Made by a program: the position numbers and the translations under genes
Assembly (NCBI GenBank): GCA_965653225.1
Contig: CBFGZI010000032.1
Span: 1-32,875, forward strand
Length of the DNA stretch: 32,875 nucleotides
Reading direction: 5' to 3'
DNA from: JALZDI01 sp965653225
GTDB taxonomy: Bacteria; Actinomycetota; Actinomycetes; Propionibacteriales; Nocardioidaceae
The notes under the pieces: model-generated
Seen by the model: only the letters and a program-made list of their open reading frames with translations
The model's database searches: none
Told to the model about the DNA's origin: nothing
Shown: positions 15,785 to 24,217 of the stretch, piece by piece
How the letters are laid out: every line of letters begins with the position of its first letter
Position numbering within the stretch: position 1 is the first letter of the stretch

Positions 15785-17020
15785 GTGCAGGAGTTCTTCA
15801 CCTCGGTCTGGGCCGACGTCGCCGAGAACTGGCACATCTATGCGCTGATGCCGGTCTTCGGCGCACTCATCGGCTACGTCACCAAGCTGCTGGCGATCCG
15901 GATGATGTTCCAGCCGCTGGAGTTCCACGGCATCCGGCCGTGGCTCGGCTGGCACGGCGTGATCCCGCGCCGGGCCGGGCGGATGGCCAGCGTCGCCTGC
16001 GACATGCTGCTGGACCGGCTGATCGACCCCGCCGAGGTTCTGGGCCGCATCGACCCGTCCCGGCTGGCCGCGGAGCTGGAGGGACCGCTGACCGACGCCA
16101 TCGACGACATCACCCGCGAGGTGGCCGCGGAGTACGCGCCGGGCCTGTGGGAGTCGACGCCGGAGCGGCTGCGGGCGATGCTGGTCCGCCGGATCCAGGC
16201 CGAGGCGCCGGACATGATCGCCGACGTGATGGCCGAGGTGCGTCGCGAGCCCACCGCCTTCGTCGACGTCAAGATGATGGTCGTCACCAACCTCGTACGC
16301 GACAAGGAGCTGCTCAACCGCATCTTCCGCGAGTCCGGCGACAAGGAGTTCACCTTCATCGCCCGGTCGGGCATCTACTTCGGCTTCGCCATCGGCTGCG
16401 TGCAGATGATCGCGTGGGCGCTGACGCACAACCCGTTGGTGCTGCCGCTGTTCGGCCTGTTCACCGGGTGGTTCACCGACTGGCTGGCGCTGAAGATGAT
16501 CTTCCACCCCAAGCAGCCGTGGGGCGTCGGCCCGCTGCGCTGGCAGGGCCTGTTCCTGCGCCGGCGCAAGGAGGTGGCCTCGCAGTACGGCGACCTGATC
16601 GCGCAGGAGATCCTCACCCCCAGCCACCTGTTCGAGGCACTGCTGGAGGGTCCGCTCTCGGACCGGGTGTTCCTGCTGGTGCAGCGCCACGTGCAGCGGG
16701 TCGTGGACGAGCAGAGCGGGCCGGCGCGTCCCCTGGTCGTGCTGGCCGTCGGTTCGACCCGGTACCAGCAGATGAAGCGCTCCGTGGCCGACAAGGTGAT
16801 GCAGCGGCTGCCCGACACGATGACGCGGGCGGAGGCGTACGCCGCCGACGCCATGGACATCCGCAACACGCTGGTCTCCAAGATGCGCGACCTCGACGAG
16901 GAGCAGTTCGAGGAGCTCATCCGGCCCGCCTTCCGGCAGGACGAGTGGATCCTGATCTCGGTGGGTGCGGCCCTGGGCTTCCTGATGGGTGAGCTGCAGG
17001 TGCTTCTGCTGCTGCACTGA
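15785..17020 (+). CDS. DUF445 membrane protein
   Basis: The 411-residue product matches DUF445. It has an N-terminal membrane segment (IYALMPVFGALIGYVTKLLAIRMMF), a long amphipathic soluble middle, a second membrane region (SGIYFGFAIGCVQMIAWALT and LFGLFTGWFTDWLALKMIF), and a C-terminal hydrophobic segment. The repeat of T-K/D-W/L-LA-I/K-MMF/MIF followed by P, at about residues 33-45 and 230-243, is the family's duplicated motif, and it suggests an internal duplication. No enzymatic function is known. It starts one base after the DUF4393 stop (GTG 15785) and is surely co-transcribed. Confidence 0.85.
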   Translation: MQEFFTSVWADVAENWHIYALMPVFGALIGYVTKLLAIRMMFQPLEFHGIRPWLGWHGVIPRRAGRMASVACDMLLDRLIDPAEVLGRIDPSRLAAELEGPLTDAIDDITREVAAEYAPGLWESTPERLRAMLVRRIQAEAPDMIADVMAEVRREPTAFVDVKMMVVTNLVRDKELLNRIFRESGDKEFTFIARSGIYFGFAIGCVQMIAWALTHNPLVLPLFGLFTGWFTDWLALKMIFHPKQPWGVGPLRWQGLFLRRRKEVASQYGDLIAQEILTPSHLFEALLEGPLSDRVFLLVQRHVQRVVDEQSGPARPLVVLAVGSTRYQQMKRSVADKVMQRLPDTMTRAEAYAADAMDIRNTLVSKMRDLDEEQFEELIRPAFRQDEWILISVGAALGFLMGELQVLLLLH

Positions 17021-17076
17021 CCGCCGTTCGCACGGCCCGCGGCAGTCGGCCGGCGCGCCTGCCGTGGGCGCGCCGC

Positions 17077-17082
17077 TACCGT
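17077..17082 (+). promoter_or_regulatory. -10 box TACCGT for leaderless helicase-associated gene
   Basis: TACCGT is followed by seven bases and ATG 17090, with no Shine-Dalgarno in between. Confidence 0.4.
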
Positions 17083-17089
17083 TGGTCTG

Positions 17090-19471
17090 ATGGGCAACGG
17101 GAGCCGCGCGCAGGACGCGCCGCGCACCCTGGCCGACGTGATCCGCGGCTGGGACGACGCGGCGGTGCGCAGTCTGCTCGCGCAGCGCCCCGACCTGGCC
17201 AGCCCCACCCCGGTGGACACCACCCAGCTCACCTCACGGGCGTGCACGCGCGCGTCGGTGAACCGGGTCCTCGACCGCGTCGACCGGCTGACCCTCAGCG
17301 TGGTCGAGGCCCTGACGGCGCTGTCGGAGCCGGTCGACCGCGTGGGGGTGGCGACGCTGGTCGGCGCCCCGCAGGACGTCGTCGACGAGACGCTGCACCG
17401 GTTGCGCGGACTGGCGCTGCTGTGGGGACCCGACGACGACCTGCGGCTGGTCCGCGCGGTGGGCGAGGTCATCGGGCCGCACCCCGCCGGGCTCGGACCC
17501 TCGCTGACCCGGGCGCTGGGCGTGTACGTACCGACCCGGCTGCAGCGGCTCGCCGACGACCTCGGCCTCGACGCCACCGGCGACAAGCACAAGCTCGTCG
17601 ACCGGGTCGCCGAGCACCTGTCCGACCACTCCACCATGGCCGCTCTGGTCGAGGAGGCCGGGCCGGACGCCTCCGCCGTACTCGACCGGCTCACCTGGGG
17701 CCCGCCGACGGGACGCCTCGAGGGCGCCGGCCGGGAGGTCGACCTCGCCTCCGCATCGTCGCCGGTGGAGCGACTGCTCGCCCGGGGGCTGCTCGTGGCC
17801 ACCGACAACCGCCTGGTGGTGCTGCCCCGCGAGGTCGGGCTGTACCTGCGCGGGCACCGGCTGACCCGCGAGCCGGTGCACGAGCCGCCGCCGGTCGACG
17901 GTCCCGCGCGGGAGACCGAGCGCGTCGACCGTGCCGCCGCCGGCGCGGCGTTCGAGCTGGTCCGGCGCGTCGAGGTGCTGCTGGAGTCGTGGAGCTCGCA
18001 CCCGCCCGCGGTGCTGCGCGGTGGCGGCGTGAGCGTGCGCGACCTGCGTACCGCCGCCGGGCACCTCGGCGTCGACAGCGCCACGGCCGCGCTGCACGTC
18101 GAGCTCGCGCGCGAGGCCGGACTACTGGAGGAGGCCGACGACGAGGACGGCGAGGTGTGGCTGCCCACCGACGCCTTCGACCGGTGGCTCGCGCAGGACT
18201 TCGCCCGGCGGTGGCTGCTGCTGGCGCAGACCTGGCTGCAGACCCAGCGCGCGATCGGGCTGGTGGGACGGCGCGACGACCGCGACCGCCTGGTCAACGC
18301 ACTGGCGTCCGACCTCGAGCGGCCGGTGGCCCCCGAGGTGCGCCGGCTGAGCCTGGAGGTGCTCGCGTCGGCGGAGCCGGGGCAGGCGTGCACACCCGTC
18401 TCCGTCGTCGAGCGGGTCGCCTGGCTGCGACCGCGCCGGGGCGCGCTGCGCGACGAGCTGGTGCGCTGGAGCCTCGACGAGGCCGCGGTGGTCGGCTGCC
18501 TCGGGCTGGGTGCGCTCAGCCGGCACGGCGCCGCGCTGCTGCGCGACGACGGGACGGACGGGTCGACCGACGTGCTGCTGGCCCCTTTGCTGCCCGAGAC
18601 CGTCGACCACGTGCTGGTGCAGGCCGACCTGACCGCGGTGGCACCCGGGCCGCTGGAGACCGGACTGGCCCGCGACCTGGCCACCTGCGCGGAGGTCGAG
18701 TCCCGCGGCGGGGCGACGGTGTACCGGTTCACGGAGGCGTCGGTACGGCACGCGCTCGATGTGGGCTGGACCGCCGACGACGTGCACGAGTTCGTGGCCG
18801 AGCGGTCGCGTACGCCGGTGCCGCAACCGCTGACCTACCTGGTCGACGACGTCGCCCGCCGGCACGGCCGGCTGCGGGTCGGGCTGGCCGAGACCTACCT
18901 GCGCTGCGACGACGAGCCGCTGCTGCGCGAGATCCTGGCCGACCCGGCCGCGACGTCGCTGCGGCTGCGGCGGGTGGCGCCGACCGTGCTGGTGACCGAC
19001 ATGCCTGTCGACCTGGTTCTCGACCGGCTGCGCGAGTCGGGGCGTTCGCCGGTGGCGGAGTCGGCCGACGGCTCGGTCACCGCGACCGCACCGACGCAGC
19101 GCCGAACGCGGGCACCGCGCGGACGCCGGCGTCCGCAGGACGTGCCGGTCCCCCGCCCCGCCGACCTCGACGTCGCGGTGGCCGCGATCCGGGTGGGCGA
19201 CCGCACGGCGTCGTCGCGCCCGGAGGGCGGACCCGGACGGCTCGGCCGCAGCGCCTCCACCGCGATCCTGGCGCAGCTGCGCGACGCGGCCGAGGCGGGC
19301 ACCACCGTGTGGCTCGCCTACGTCGACCAGGGCGGCGGGGTGGTCGAGCGGCTGGTCGACCCGCTGCGGGTGGAGGGTGGCTGGCTGACCGCGTACGACC
19401 ACCGCGCCGACGACACCGGCACGTTCGCCGTCCACCGGATCAGCGCGGTCTCACCGGTGCAGGGCGATTAG
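17090..19471 (+). CDS. Helicase-associated protein (XPB/Ssl2 N-terminal-like) with WYL-like C-terminus
   Basis: This 793-residue protein has no Walker motifs and is not itself a helicase. It belongs to the helicase-associated family whose central region matches the N-terminal domain of XPB/Ssl2 (around residues 480-650, e.g. DVLLAPLLPETVDHVLVQADLTAVAPGPLE and YRFTEASVRHALDVGWTADDVHEFV). The N-terminal part holds winged-helix-like repeats. A basic linker (RRTRAPRGRRRPQ) leads to a C-terminal segment, WLAYVDQGGGVVERLVDPLRVEGGWLTAYDHR, that looks like a WYL domain. The XPB gene follows after 23 bases. It is probably a DNA-binding partner of that helicase, by analogy rather than evidence. Confidence 0.8.
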   Translation: MGNGSRAQDAPRTLADVIRGWDDAAVRSLLAQRPDLASPTPVDTTQLTSRACTRASVNRVLDRVDRLTLSVVEALTALSEPVDRVGVATLVGAPQDVVDETLHRLRGLALLWGPDDDLRLVRAVGEVIGPHPAGLGPSLTRALGVYVPTRLQRLADDLGLDATGDKHKLVDRVAEHLSDHSTMAALVEEAGPDASAVLDRLTWGPPTGRLEGAGREVDLASASSPVERLLARGLLVATDNRLVVLPREVGLYLRGHRLTREPVHEPPPVDGPARETERVDRAAAGAAFELVRRVEVLLESWSSHPPAVLRGGGVSVRDLRTAAGHLGVDSATAALHVELAREAGLLEEADDEDGEVWLPTDAFDRWLAQDFARRWLLLAQTWLQTQRAIGLVGRRDDRDRLVNALASDLERPVAPEVRRLSLEVLASAEPGQACTPVSVVERVAWLRPRRGALRDELVRWSLDEAAVVGCLGLGALSRHGAALLRDDGTDGSTDVLLAPLLPETVDHVLVQADLTAVAPGPLETGLARDLATCAEVESRGGATVYRFTEASVRHALDVGWTADDVHEFVAERSRTPVPQPLTYLVDDVARRHGRLRVGLAETYLRCDDEPLLREILADPAATSLRLRRVAPTVLVTDMPVDLVLDRLRESGRSPVAESADGSVTATAPTQRRTRAPRGRRRPQDVPVPRPADLDVAVAAIRVGDRTASSRPEGGPGRLGRSASTAILAQLRDAAEAGTTVWLAYVDQGGGVVERLVDPLRVEGGWLTAYDHRADDTGTFAVHRISAVSPVQGD

Positions 19472-19482
19472 GCCCGGGTCGG

Positions 19483-19488
19483 CACACT
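19483..19488 (+). promoter_or_regulatory. -10-like box CACACT before the XPB gene
   Basis: CACACT is followed by six bases and ATG 19495. It would give the helicase its own leaderless transcript in addition to readthrough from the upstream gene. The hexamer is a weak match. Confidence 0.3.
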
Positions 19489-19494
19489 GGTGGG

Positions 19495-21150
19495 ATGAAC
19501 GACGGCCCGCTGATCGTCCAGTCGGACAAGACGCTGCTGCTCGAGGTCGACCACCCGCGGGCGAACGACTGCCGCAAGGCCATCGCGCCGTTCGCCGAGC
19601 TCGAGCGCAGCCCCGAGCACATCCACACCTACCGGCTGACGCCGCTGGGACTGTGGAACGCGCGGGCCGCAGGCCACGACGCGGAGCAGGTGGTCGACAC
19701 CCTGCTCGCCCACTCCCGTTACGCGGTGCCGCACTCGCTGCTGGTCGACGTCGCGGAGACGATGGCGCGGTTCGGTCGGCTGCGGCTGGAGAAGCACCCG
19801 GTGCACGGGCTGGTGCTGGTCACCACCGACCGGCCGGTGCTCGAGGAGATCCTGCGCAGCAAGCGGGTCAAGCCGATGGTGGGCGCGCGCCTCGACGACG
19901 ACAGCGTGGTCGTGCACCCGTCCGAGCGCGGCAACATCAAGCAGGCGCTGCTGAAGCTGGGCTGGCCGGCGGAGGACACCGCCGGCTACGTCGACGGTGA
20001 GGCCCACTCGATCGCGCTGCACGAGGAGGACTGGTCGCTGCGCCCGTACCAGCGCGAGGCCGCGGACGCGTTCTGGCACGGCGGCTCCGGCGTCGTCGTC
20101 CTCCCCTGCGGCGCCGGCAAGACGCTGGTCGGCGCCGCGGCGATGGCGCACGCGAAGGCGACCACGCTGATCCTGGTGACCAACACCGTCGCCGCGCGGC
20201 AGTGGAAGGACGAGCTGGTTCGCCGTACCTCGCTGACCGAGGACGAGATCGGCGAGTACTCCGGCGCGCGCAAGGAGGTGCGGCCGGTCACGATCGCCAC
20301 CTACCAGGTGATGACGTCGCGGCGGAAGGGCGTGTACGGCCACCTCGAGCTGTTCGACGCCCGTGACTGGGGCCTGATCGTCTACGACGAGGTGCACCTG
20401 CTGCCGGCGCCGATCTTCCGGCTCACCGCCGACCTGCAGGCCCGCCGGCGGCTGGGGCTGACCGCGACGCTGGTGCGCGAGGACGGCCGCGAGGACGACG
20501 TGTTCTCGCTGATCGGGCCGAAGCGCTACGACGCGCCGTGGAAGGACATCGAGACGCAGGGCTGGATCGCGCCGGCCGACTGCGTCGAGGTACGGGTGAC
20601 GCTGACCGACCACGAGCGGTTCGCGTACTCGACGCTGGAGCCCGACGAGCGCTACCGGCTGGCCGCGACCACCGGCAGCAAGAACCAGGTGGTGTCGTCG
20701 CTGGTGGAGCGGCACCGCGGCGAGCAGACCCTGGTGATCGGCCAGTACATCGACCAGCTCGACGAGCTCGCCGAGATGCTGGACGCACCGGTGATCAAGG
20801 GCGACACGACGGTGAAGGAGCGACAGCGGCTGTTCGCGGCGTTCCGTGAGGGCGAGATCTCGCTGCTGGTGGTGAGCAAGGTCGCCAACTTCTCCATCGA
20901 CCTGCCCGAGGCCAGCGTCGCGATCCAGGTTTCCGGCACGTTCGGCTCCCGGCAGGAGGAGGCGCAGCGGCTCGGCCGGCTGCTGCGGCCCAAGGCGGAC
21001 CGTCGTGCGGCCCGGTTCTACGCGGTGGTGTCGCGCGACACCGTCGACGCCGACTTCGCCCAGCACCGGCAGCGGTTCCTGGCCGAGCAGGGGTACGCGT
21101 ACCGCATCGTCGACGCCGACGACGTGCTGCGGGGCACCGTCCCCGACTGA
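19495..21150 (+). CDS. XPB-type DNA repair helicase (SF2)
   Basis: The 551-residue protein is a bacterial XPB, a 3'-5' SF2 DNA helicase of the kind found in mycobacteria and other actinobacteria. Residues 1-165 form the N-terminal domain. The helicase core follows: LRPYQREA (182-189), Walker A LPCGAGKT (203-210), DEVH (298-301), LTATLVRED (322-330) including the RED motif, and motif VI QRLGRLLRPK near residue 490. Archaeal and bacterial homologues unwind forked DNA and pair with nucleases; a repair role is established for the family but the partner is not shown here. ATG 19495 lies 23 bases after the helicase-associated gene, so they form one unit. Confidence 0.93.
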   Translation: MNDGPLIVQSDKTLLLEVDHPRANDCRKAIAPFAELERSPEHIHTYRLTPLGLWNARAAGHDAEQVVDTLLAHSRYAVPHSLLVDVAETMARFGRLRLEKHPVHGLVLVTTDRPVLEEILRSKRVKPMVGARLDDDSVVVHPSERGNIKQALLKLGWPAEDTAGYVDGEAHSIALHEEDWSLRPYQREAADAFWHGGSGVVVLPCGAGKTLVGAAAMAHAKATTLILVTNTVAARQWKDELVRRTSLTEDEIGEYSGARKEVRPVTIATYQVMTSRRKGVYGHLELFDARDWGLIVYDEVHLLPAPIFRLTADLQARRRLGLTATLVREDGREDDVFSLIGPKRYDAPWKDIETQGWIAPADCVEVRVTLTDHERFAYSTLEPDERYRLAATTGSKNQVVSSLVERHRGEQTLVIGQYIDQLDELAEMLDAPVIKGDTTVKERQRLFAAFREGEISLLVVSKVANFSIDLPEASVAIQVSGTFGSRQEEAQRLGRLLRPKADRRAARFYAVVSRDTVDADFAQHRQRFLAEQGYAYRIVDADDVLRGTVPD

Positions 21151-21247
21151 GCGCGCCACTGGAGGCGGAAAACCGGATGCCATGACCCGGCTGTGTCGGT
21201 AGGTTCGTGGGGTTGCCCTCTTCCCGGACCCGACCTGCGGAGGTGTC

Positions 21248-23299
21248 GTGACGTCCAGCGCCGTCGAGCTCGAACGCCGCCACCTCGCCGCCTCCCGGGC
21301 GAGCCTGGCCCGGATGCGCGAGCGCACCGCCGCGCTGGACCGTGGCGCCGCCGGCGACTGGGTCTCCCAGCAGGTGCTCGAGACCGCGCTGTGGCTGCGG
21401 ATGCGCCAGCTCGAGGACGACCCGGAGATCCCGCTGTTCTTCGGCCGGCTCGACTACACCGCCGACGACCCGCACGGCCGGGGCGAGCGGTTCTACATCG
21501 GCCGGCGGCACGTCACCGACGCGAGCGGCGACCCGATGGTCGTCGACTGGCGGGCCGACATCTCGCGGGCGTTCTACCGCGCCAGCAAGTCGCGGCCGAT
21601 GGGCGTGCAGCTGCGCCGGCGGTTCGGGTTCCAGCACGGCGCGCTCACGGCGTACGAGGACGAGCACCTGCTCGCCGGTGAGCAGGAGGAGCACTCGGCC
21701 ATCCTCGAGACCGAGATCGAGCGGCCGCGGCAGGGCCCCATGCGCGACATCGTCGCGACCATCCAGCCTGAGCAGGACGACATCGTGCGCTCCGACCTCA
21801 CCCGCACGGTGTGCGTGCAGGGCGCCCCGGGCACCGGCAAGACCGCGGTGGGCCTGCATCGTGCGGCCTACCTGCTCTACGCCCACCGACGCCAGCTGCA
21901 CCGGCAGGGCGTGCTGGTGGTCGGCCCCAACGACTCCTTCCTGCGCTACATCGGCGACGTGCTGCCCGCGCTCGGCGAGATCGAGGCCCGGCAGGCGACG
22001 ATGCCCGAGCTGGTCGGCCGGGTGCGGATCCGCGGGACCGACAGCGCGGCGGTGGCCACGCTCAAGGGCGACGCCCGGTGGGCGGAGGTACTGCGCCGGG
22101 CGGTGTGGAGCCAGGTGCGCATGCCGGCCGAGGGGCTGGTGGTGCCGCGCGGCTCCCGCCGCTGGCGCATCCCGCAGTACGAGCTCGAGGACGTGGTGAT
22201 CGAGCTGCGCGACCGCGGGGTGCGCTACGGCGCGGGCCGCACCATGCTGCCGCGGCGGATCGCCCACCTGGTGCTGGTGAAGATGGAGCTGGCGGGTGAG
22301 TCACCGGACGACCGAGTCCACGAGTCCGTCGCCCGCTCCGCACCGGTGAAGGCCTGCACCGACGTGCTGTGGCCACGCATCGACCCGGCGCGCCTGGTGA
22401 TGCGCCTGCTCAGCGACCCGGATCTCCTGGCCGAGCACGCCGACGGCCTGCTCACCGACGAGGAGCAGCGGGCCGCGCTGTGGGCGAAGACGCCGAAGGG
22501 CCCCGGGTCGGCGCGCTGGTCGCTGGCCGACGCCGTGCTCGTGGACGAGGCCGCCGACCTCGTCGAGCGCACCACCAGCCTCGGACACGTCGTCCTCGAC
22601 GAGGCGCAGGACCTGTCGCCGATGATGCTGCGGGCCGTCGGCCGTCGCTGCTCCACCGGTTCGGCGACCGTGCTCGGTGACCTCGCCCAGGCGACCACGC
22701 CCTGGGCCACGACGTCGTGGGCCGAGGCGCTGACGCACCTAGGGCATCCGGGGGCGCACGTCGAGGAGCTGACGCTGGGGTTCCGGGTGCCGGGCGACGT
22801 CATCGACTTCGCGGCCCGGCTGCTTCCGCACATCGCGCCCGACCTGAGTCCGCCGCTGTCGGTACGCCGGGCGGCCGGCGACCTGCGGCTGACGGCGGTG
22901 GCCGACCCGACCGCGGCCGCCCCCGATGCCGTCCGCGACGCGCTGGGCGCCGAGGGCTCGATCGGCCTGGTCGTGGCGGACGCGCACACGCCGGCCGTGG
23001 AGAAGCGGCTGCGGGCGGCCGGGGTGGCGTTCACACGGCTCGGTGACGAGGGCGACGTCGACGCCCGCGTGGACGTGGTGCCTGCGTCGTTGGCCAAGGG
23101 GCTGGAGTTCGACCACGTCGTACTCCTCGAGCCCGCCGACCTCGTCGCGGCCGAGCCCGACGAGGCGACCGGCCTGCGTCGCCTCTACGTGTGCCTCACC
23201 CGCGCGGTCAGCAGCCTGCAGGTCCTGCATGCCAAACCGCTGCCCCCGGCGCTCGACGGGGCTGAGCCGACCTCGGCCCAGTCCGTCCGAGATGTCTGA
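21248..23299 (+). CDS. HelD/HelR-like RNA polymerase-recycling ATPase (SF1)
   Basis: This 683-residue protein resembles HelD-family ATPases, which pull RNA polymerase off stalled complexes, and in actinobacteria the HelR branch, which dissociates rifamycin-bound polymerase. Residues 1-60 form the coiled arm (ELERRHLAASRASLARMRERTA). FYIGRRHVTDASGDPMVVDWRADISRAFYRA (81-112) is diagnostic of the family. Walker A GAPGTGKT lies at 192-199, the DEAQD motif in HVVLDEAQDLSPM near 450, and the C-terminal SF1 motifs in KGLEFDHVVLLEP and LYVCLTRAV. The GTG at 21248 follows GGAGGTG. I looked for the rifamycin-associated element upstream and did not see it. UvrD-like DNA helicase is the main alternative. 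Confidence 0.82.
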   Translation: MTSSAVELERRHLAASRASLARMRERTAALDRGAAGDWVSQQVLETALWLRMRQLEDDPEIPLFFGRLDYTADDPHGRGERFYIGRRHVTDASGDPMVVDWRADISRAFYRASKSRPMGVQLRRRFGFQHGALTAYEDEHLLAGEQEEHSAILETEIERPRQGPMRDIVATIQPEQDDIVRSDLTRTVCVQGAPGTGKTAVGLHRAAYLLYAHRRQLHRQGVLVVGPNDSFLRYIGDVLPALGEIEARQATMPELVGRVRIRGTDSAAVATLKGDARWAEVLRRAVWSQVRMPAEGLVVPRGSRRWRIPQYELEDVVIELRDRGVRYGAGRTMLPRRIAHLVLVKMELAGESPDDRVHESVARSAPVKACTDVLWPRIDPARLVMRLLSDPDLLAEHADGLLTDEEQRAALWAKTPKGPGSARWSLADAVLVDEAADLVERTTSLGHVVLDEAQDLSPMMLRAVGRRCSTGSATVLGDLAQATTPWATTSWAEALTHLGHPGAHVEELTLGFRVPGDVIDFAARLLPHIAPDLSPPLSVRRAAGDLRLTAVADPTAAAPDAVRDALGAEGSIGLVVADAHTPAVEKRLRAAGVAFTRLGDEGDVDARVDVVPASLAKGLEFDHVVLLEPADLVAAEPDEATGLRRLYVCLTRAVSSLQVLHAKPLPPALDGAEPTSAQSVRDV

Positions 23300-23350
23300 A
23301 AGCGCCTGACCCGACACCCGTCGATCAGCGGTCGACACGGCTTGAAACCT

Positions 23351-23386
23351 TTCCGGCTGGGTCGGGTCTACCCCAGCCAGCCGGAA
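23351..23386. terminator. Bidirectional terminator hairpin
   Basis: TTCCGGCT (23351-23358) pairs perfectly with AGCCGGAA (23379-23386), and the interior can form a further GGGT/ACCC stem. It lies in the 108-base gap between the convergent HelD-like gene and the CoxG-like gene, which suits a shared terminator. Confidence 0.55.
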
Positions 23387-23407
23387 CGCGCCAGTCGATG
23401 CTCGGGT

Positions 23408-24181
23408 CTAGCGGCGCAGCACCCTCCACAGCACGAACAGCACCGCCAGGGCGCCGAGCGCGTACGGCCCGTAGCGCTTGGCCAGCACCGGCAGCACGGT
23501 CGCACCGAGGTCCAGGGCCGACTCCTGCGAGGACCCGGCTCCCGTGGACGCCGACGACCCCGAGGACGCCGACGCGCCAGATGACGCGGGCGACCCGGAC
23601 GAGGTGGACGTCGCCGCACCCGGCGAGCTGGTCGGTTGCGTCCCCGTCGGCCCACCGGCCGTCGACGTCTGCGTCGTCGAGCCGGACTCGGACACCGAGG
23701 CGGGTGCGGACTCGGCGGCCGCGCCCACCTCGTCGGACACGCCGATCTTGGACTCCAGGCAGTTGGTGAACTGGCCGAGCAGCTTGTCGGACACGTCCTG
23801 GATCACGCCGCGGCCGAACTGCGCCGGCTTGCCGGTGATGTTGAGGTCGGTGTCGACGGAGACCGCCGTACGGTCCTCGGCCTCGGGTGTGAGCACCGTG
23901 GTGACGGTGACCGCGGCGGTGCCGTTGCCCCGCTTGTCCTTGCCCTTGGCCTCGAGCACCGCCCGGTGCGCGGACTGGTCACGCTCGAGGAACTTGCCCG
24001 ACCCGGCGTACTGCATCGAGATCGGGCCGAGCTTGATCTTGCAGGTGCCGGCGAACTCGTCGCCCTCCACCGACGTGACCGTCGCGCCGGGGAAGCACTC
24101 ACCGACGCTCTTCACGTCGTTGAGTGCCTCCCACGCGGTCTCTACCGGTGCGGGCACGGTGAAGCGATGCTGCAGCTGCAC
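23408..24181 (-). CDS. CoxG-like SRPBCC protein with C-terminal membrane anchor
   Basis: The product is 257 residues. Residues 1-150 are an SRPBCC domain of the CO dehydrogenase subunit G type (HRFTVPAPVETAWEALNDV, CFPGATV, CKIKLGPISMQYAGSG). Then come about 75 low-complexity residues rich in Ser, Thr, Gly, Ala and Pro, then a hydrophobic segment (YALGALAVLFVLWRVLRR) that ends on a basic tail. CoxG of Oligotropha anchors the enzyme to the membrane, and this layout fits an anchor with a flexible tether. The GTG at 24181 lies 36 bases behind the FAD-subunit gene with GGGAG ahead, so it is the last gene of the structural operon. Members also bind lipid-like ligands. Confidence 0.83.
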   Translation of the reverse strand: MQLQHRFTVPAPVETAWEALNDVKSVGECFPGATVTSVEGDEFAGTCKIKLGPISMQYAGSGKFLERDQSAHRAVLEAKGKDKRGNGTAAVTVTTVLTPEAEDRTAVSVDTDLNITGKPAQFGRGVIQDVSDKLLGQFTNCLESKIGVSDEVGAAAESAPASVSESGSTTQTSTAGGPTGTQPTSSPGAATSTSSGSPASSGASASSGSSASTGAGSSQESALDLGATVLPVLAKRYGPYALGALAVLFVLWRVLRR

Positions 24182-24217
24182 GTGCCTGCGCTCCCTTCTG
24201 TGTTGGCGGTCGCCTGG

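Noticed and set aside
21151..21247. Rifamycin-associated element in front of the HelD/HelR-like gene
   Set aside because: No long inverted repeat of that type is present in the 97-base upstream gap.
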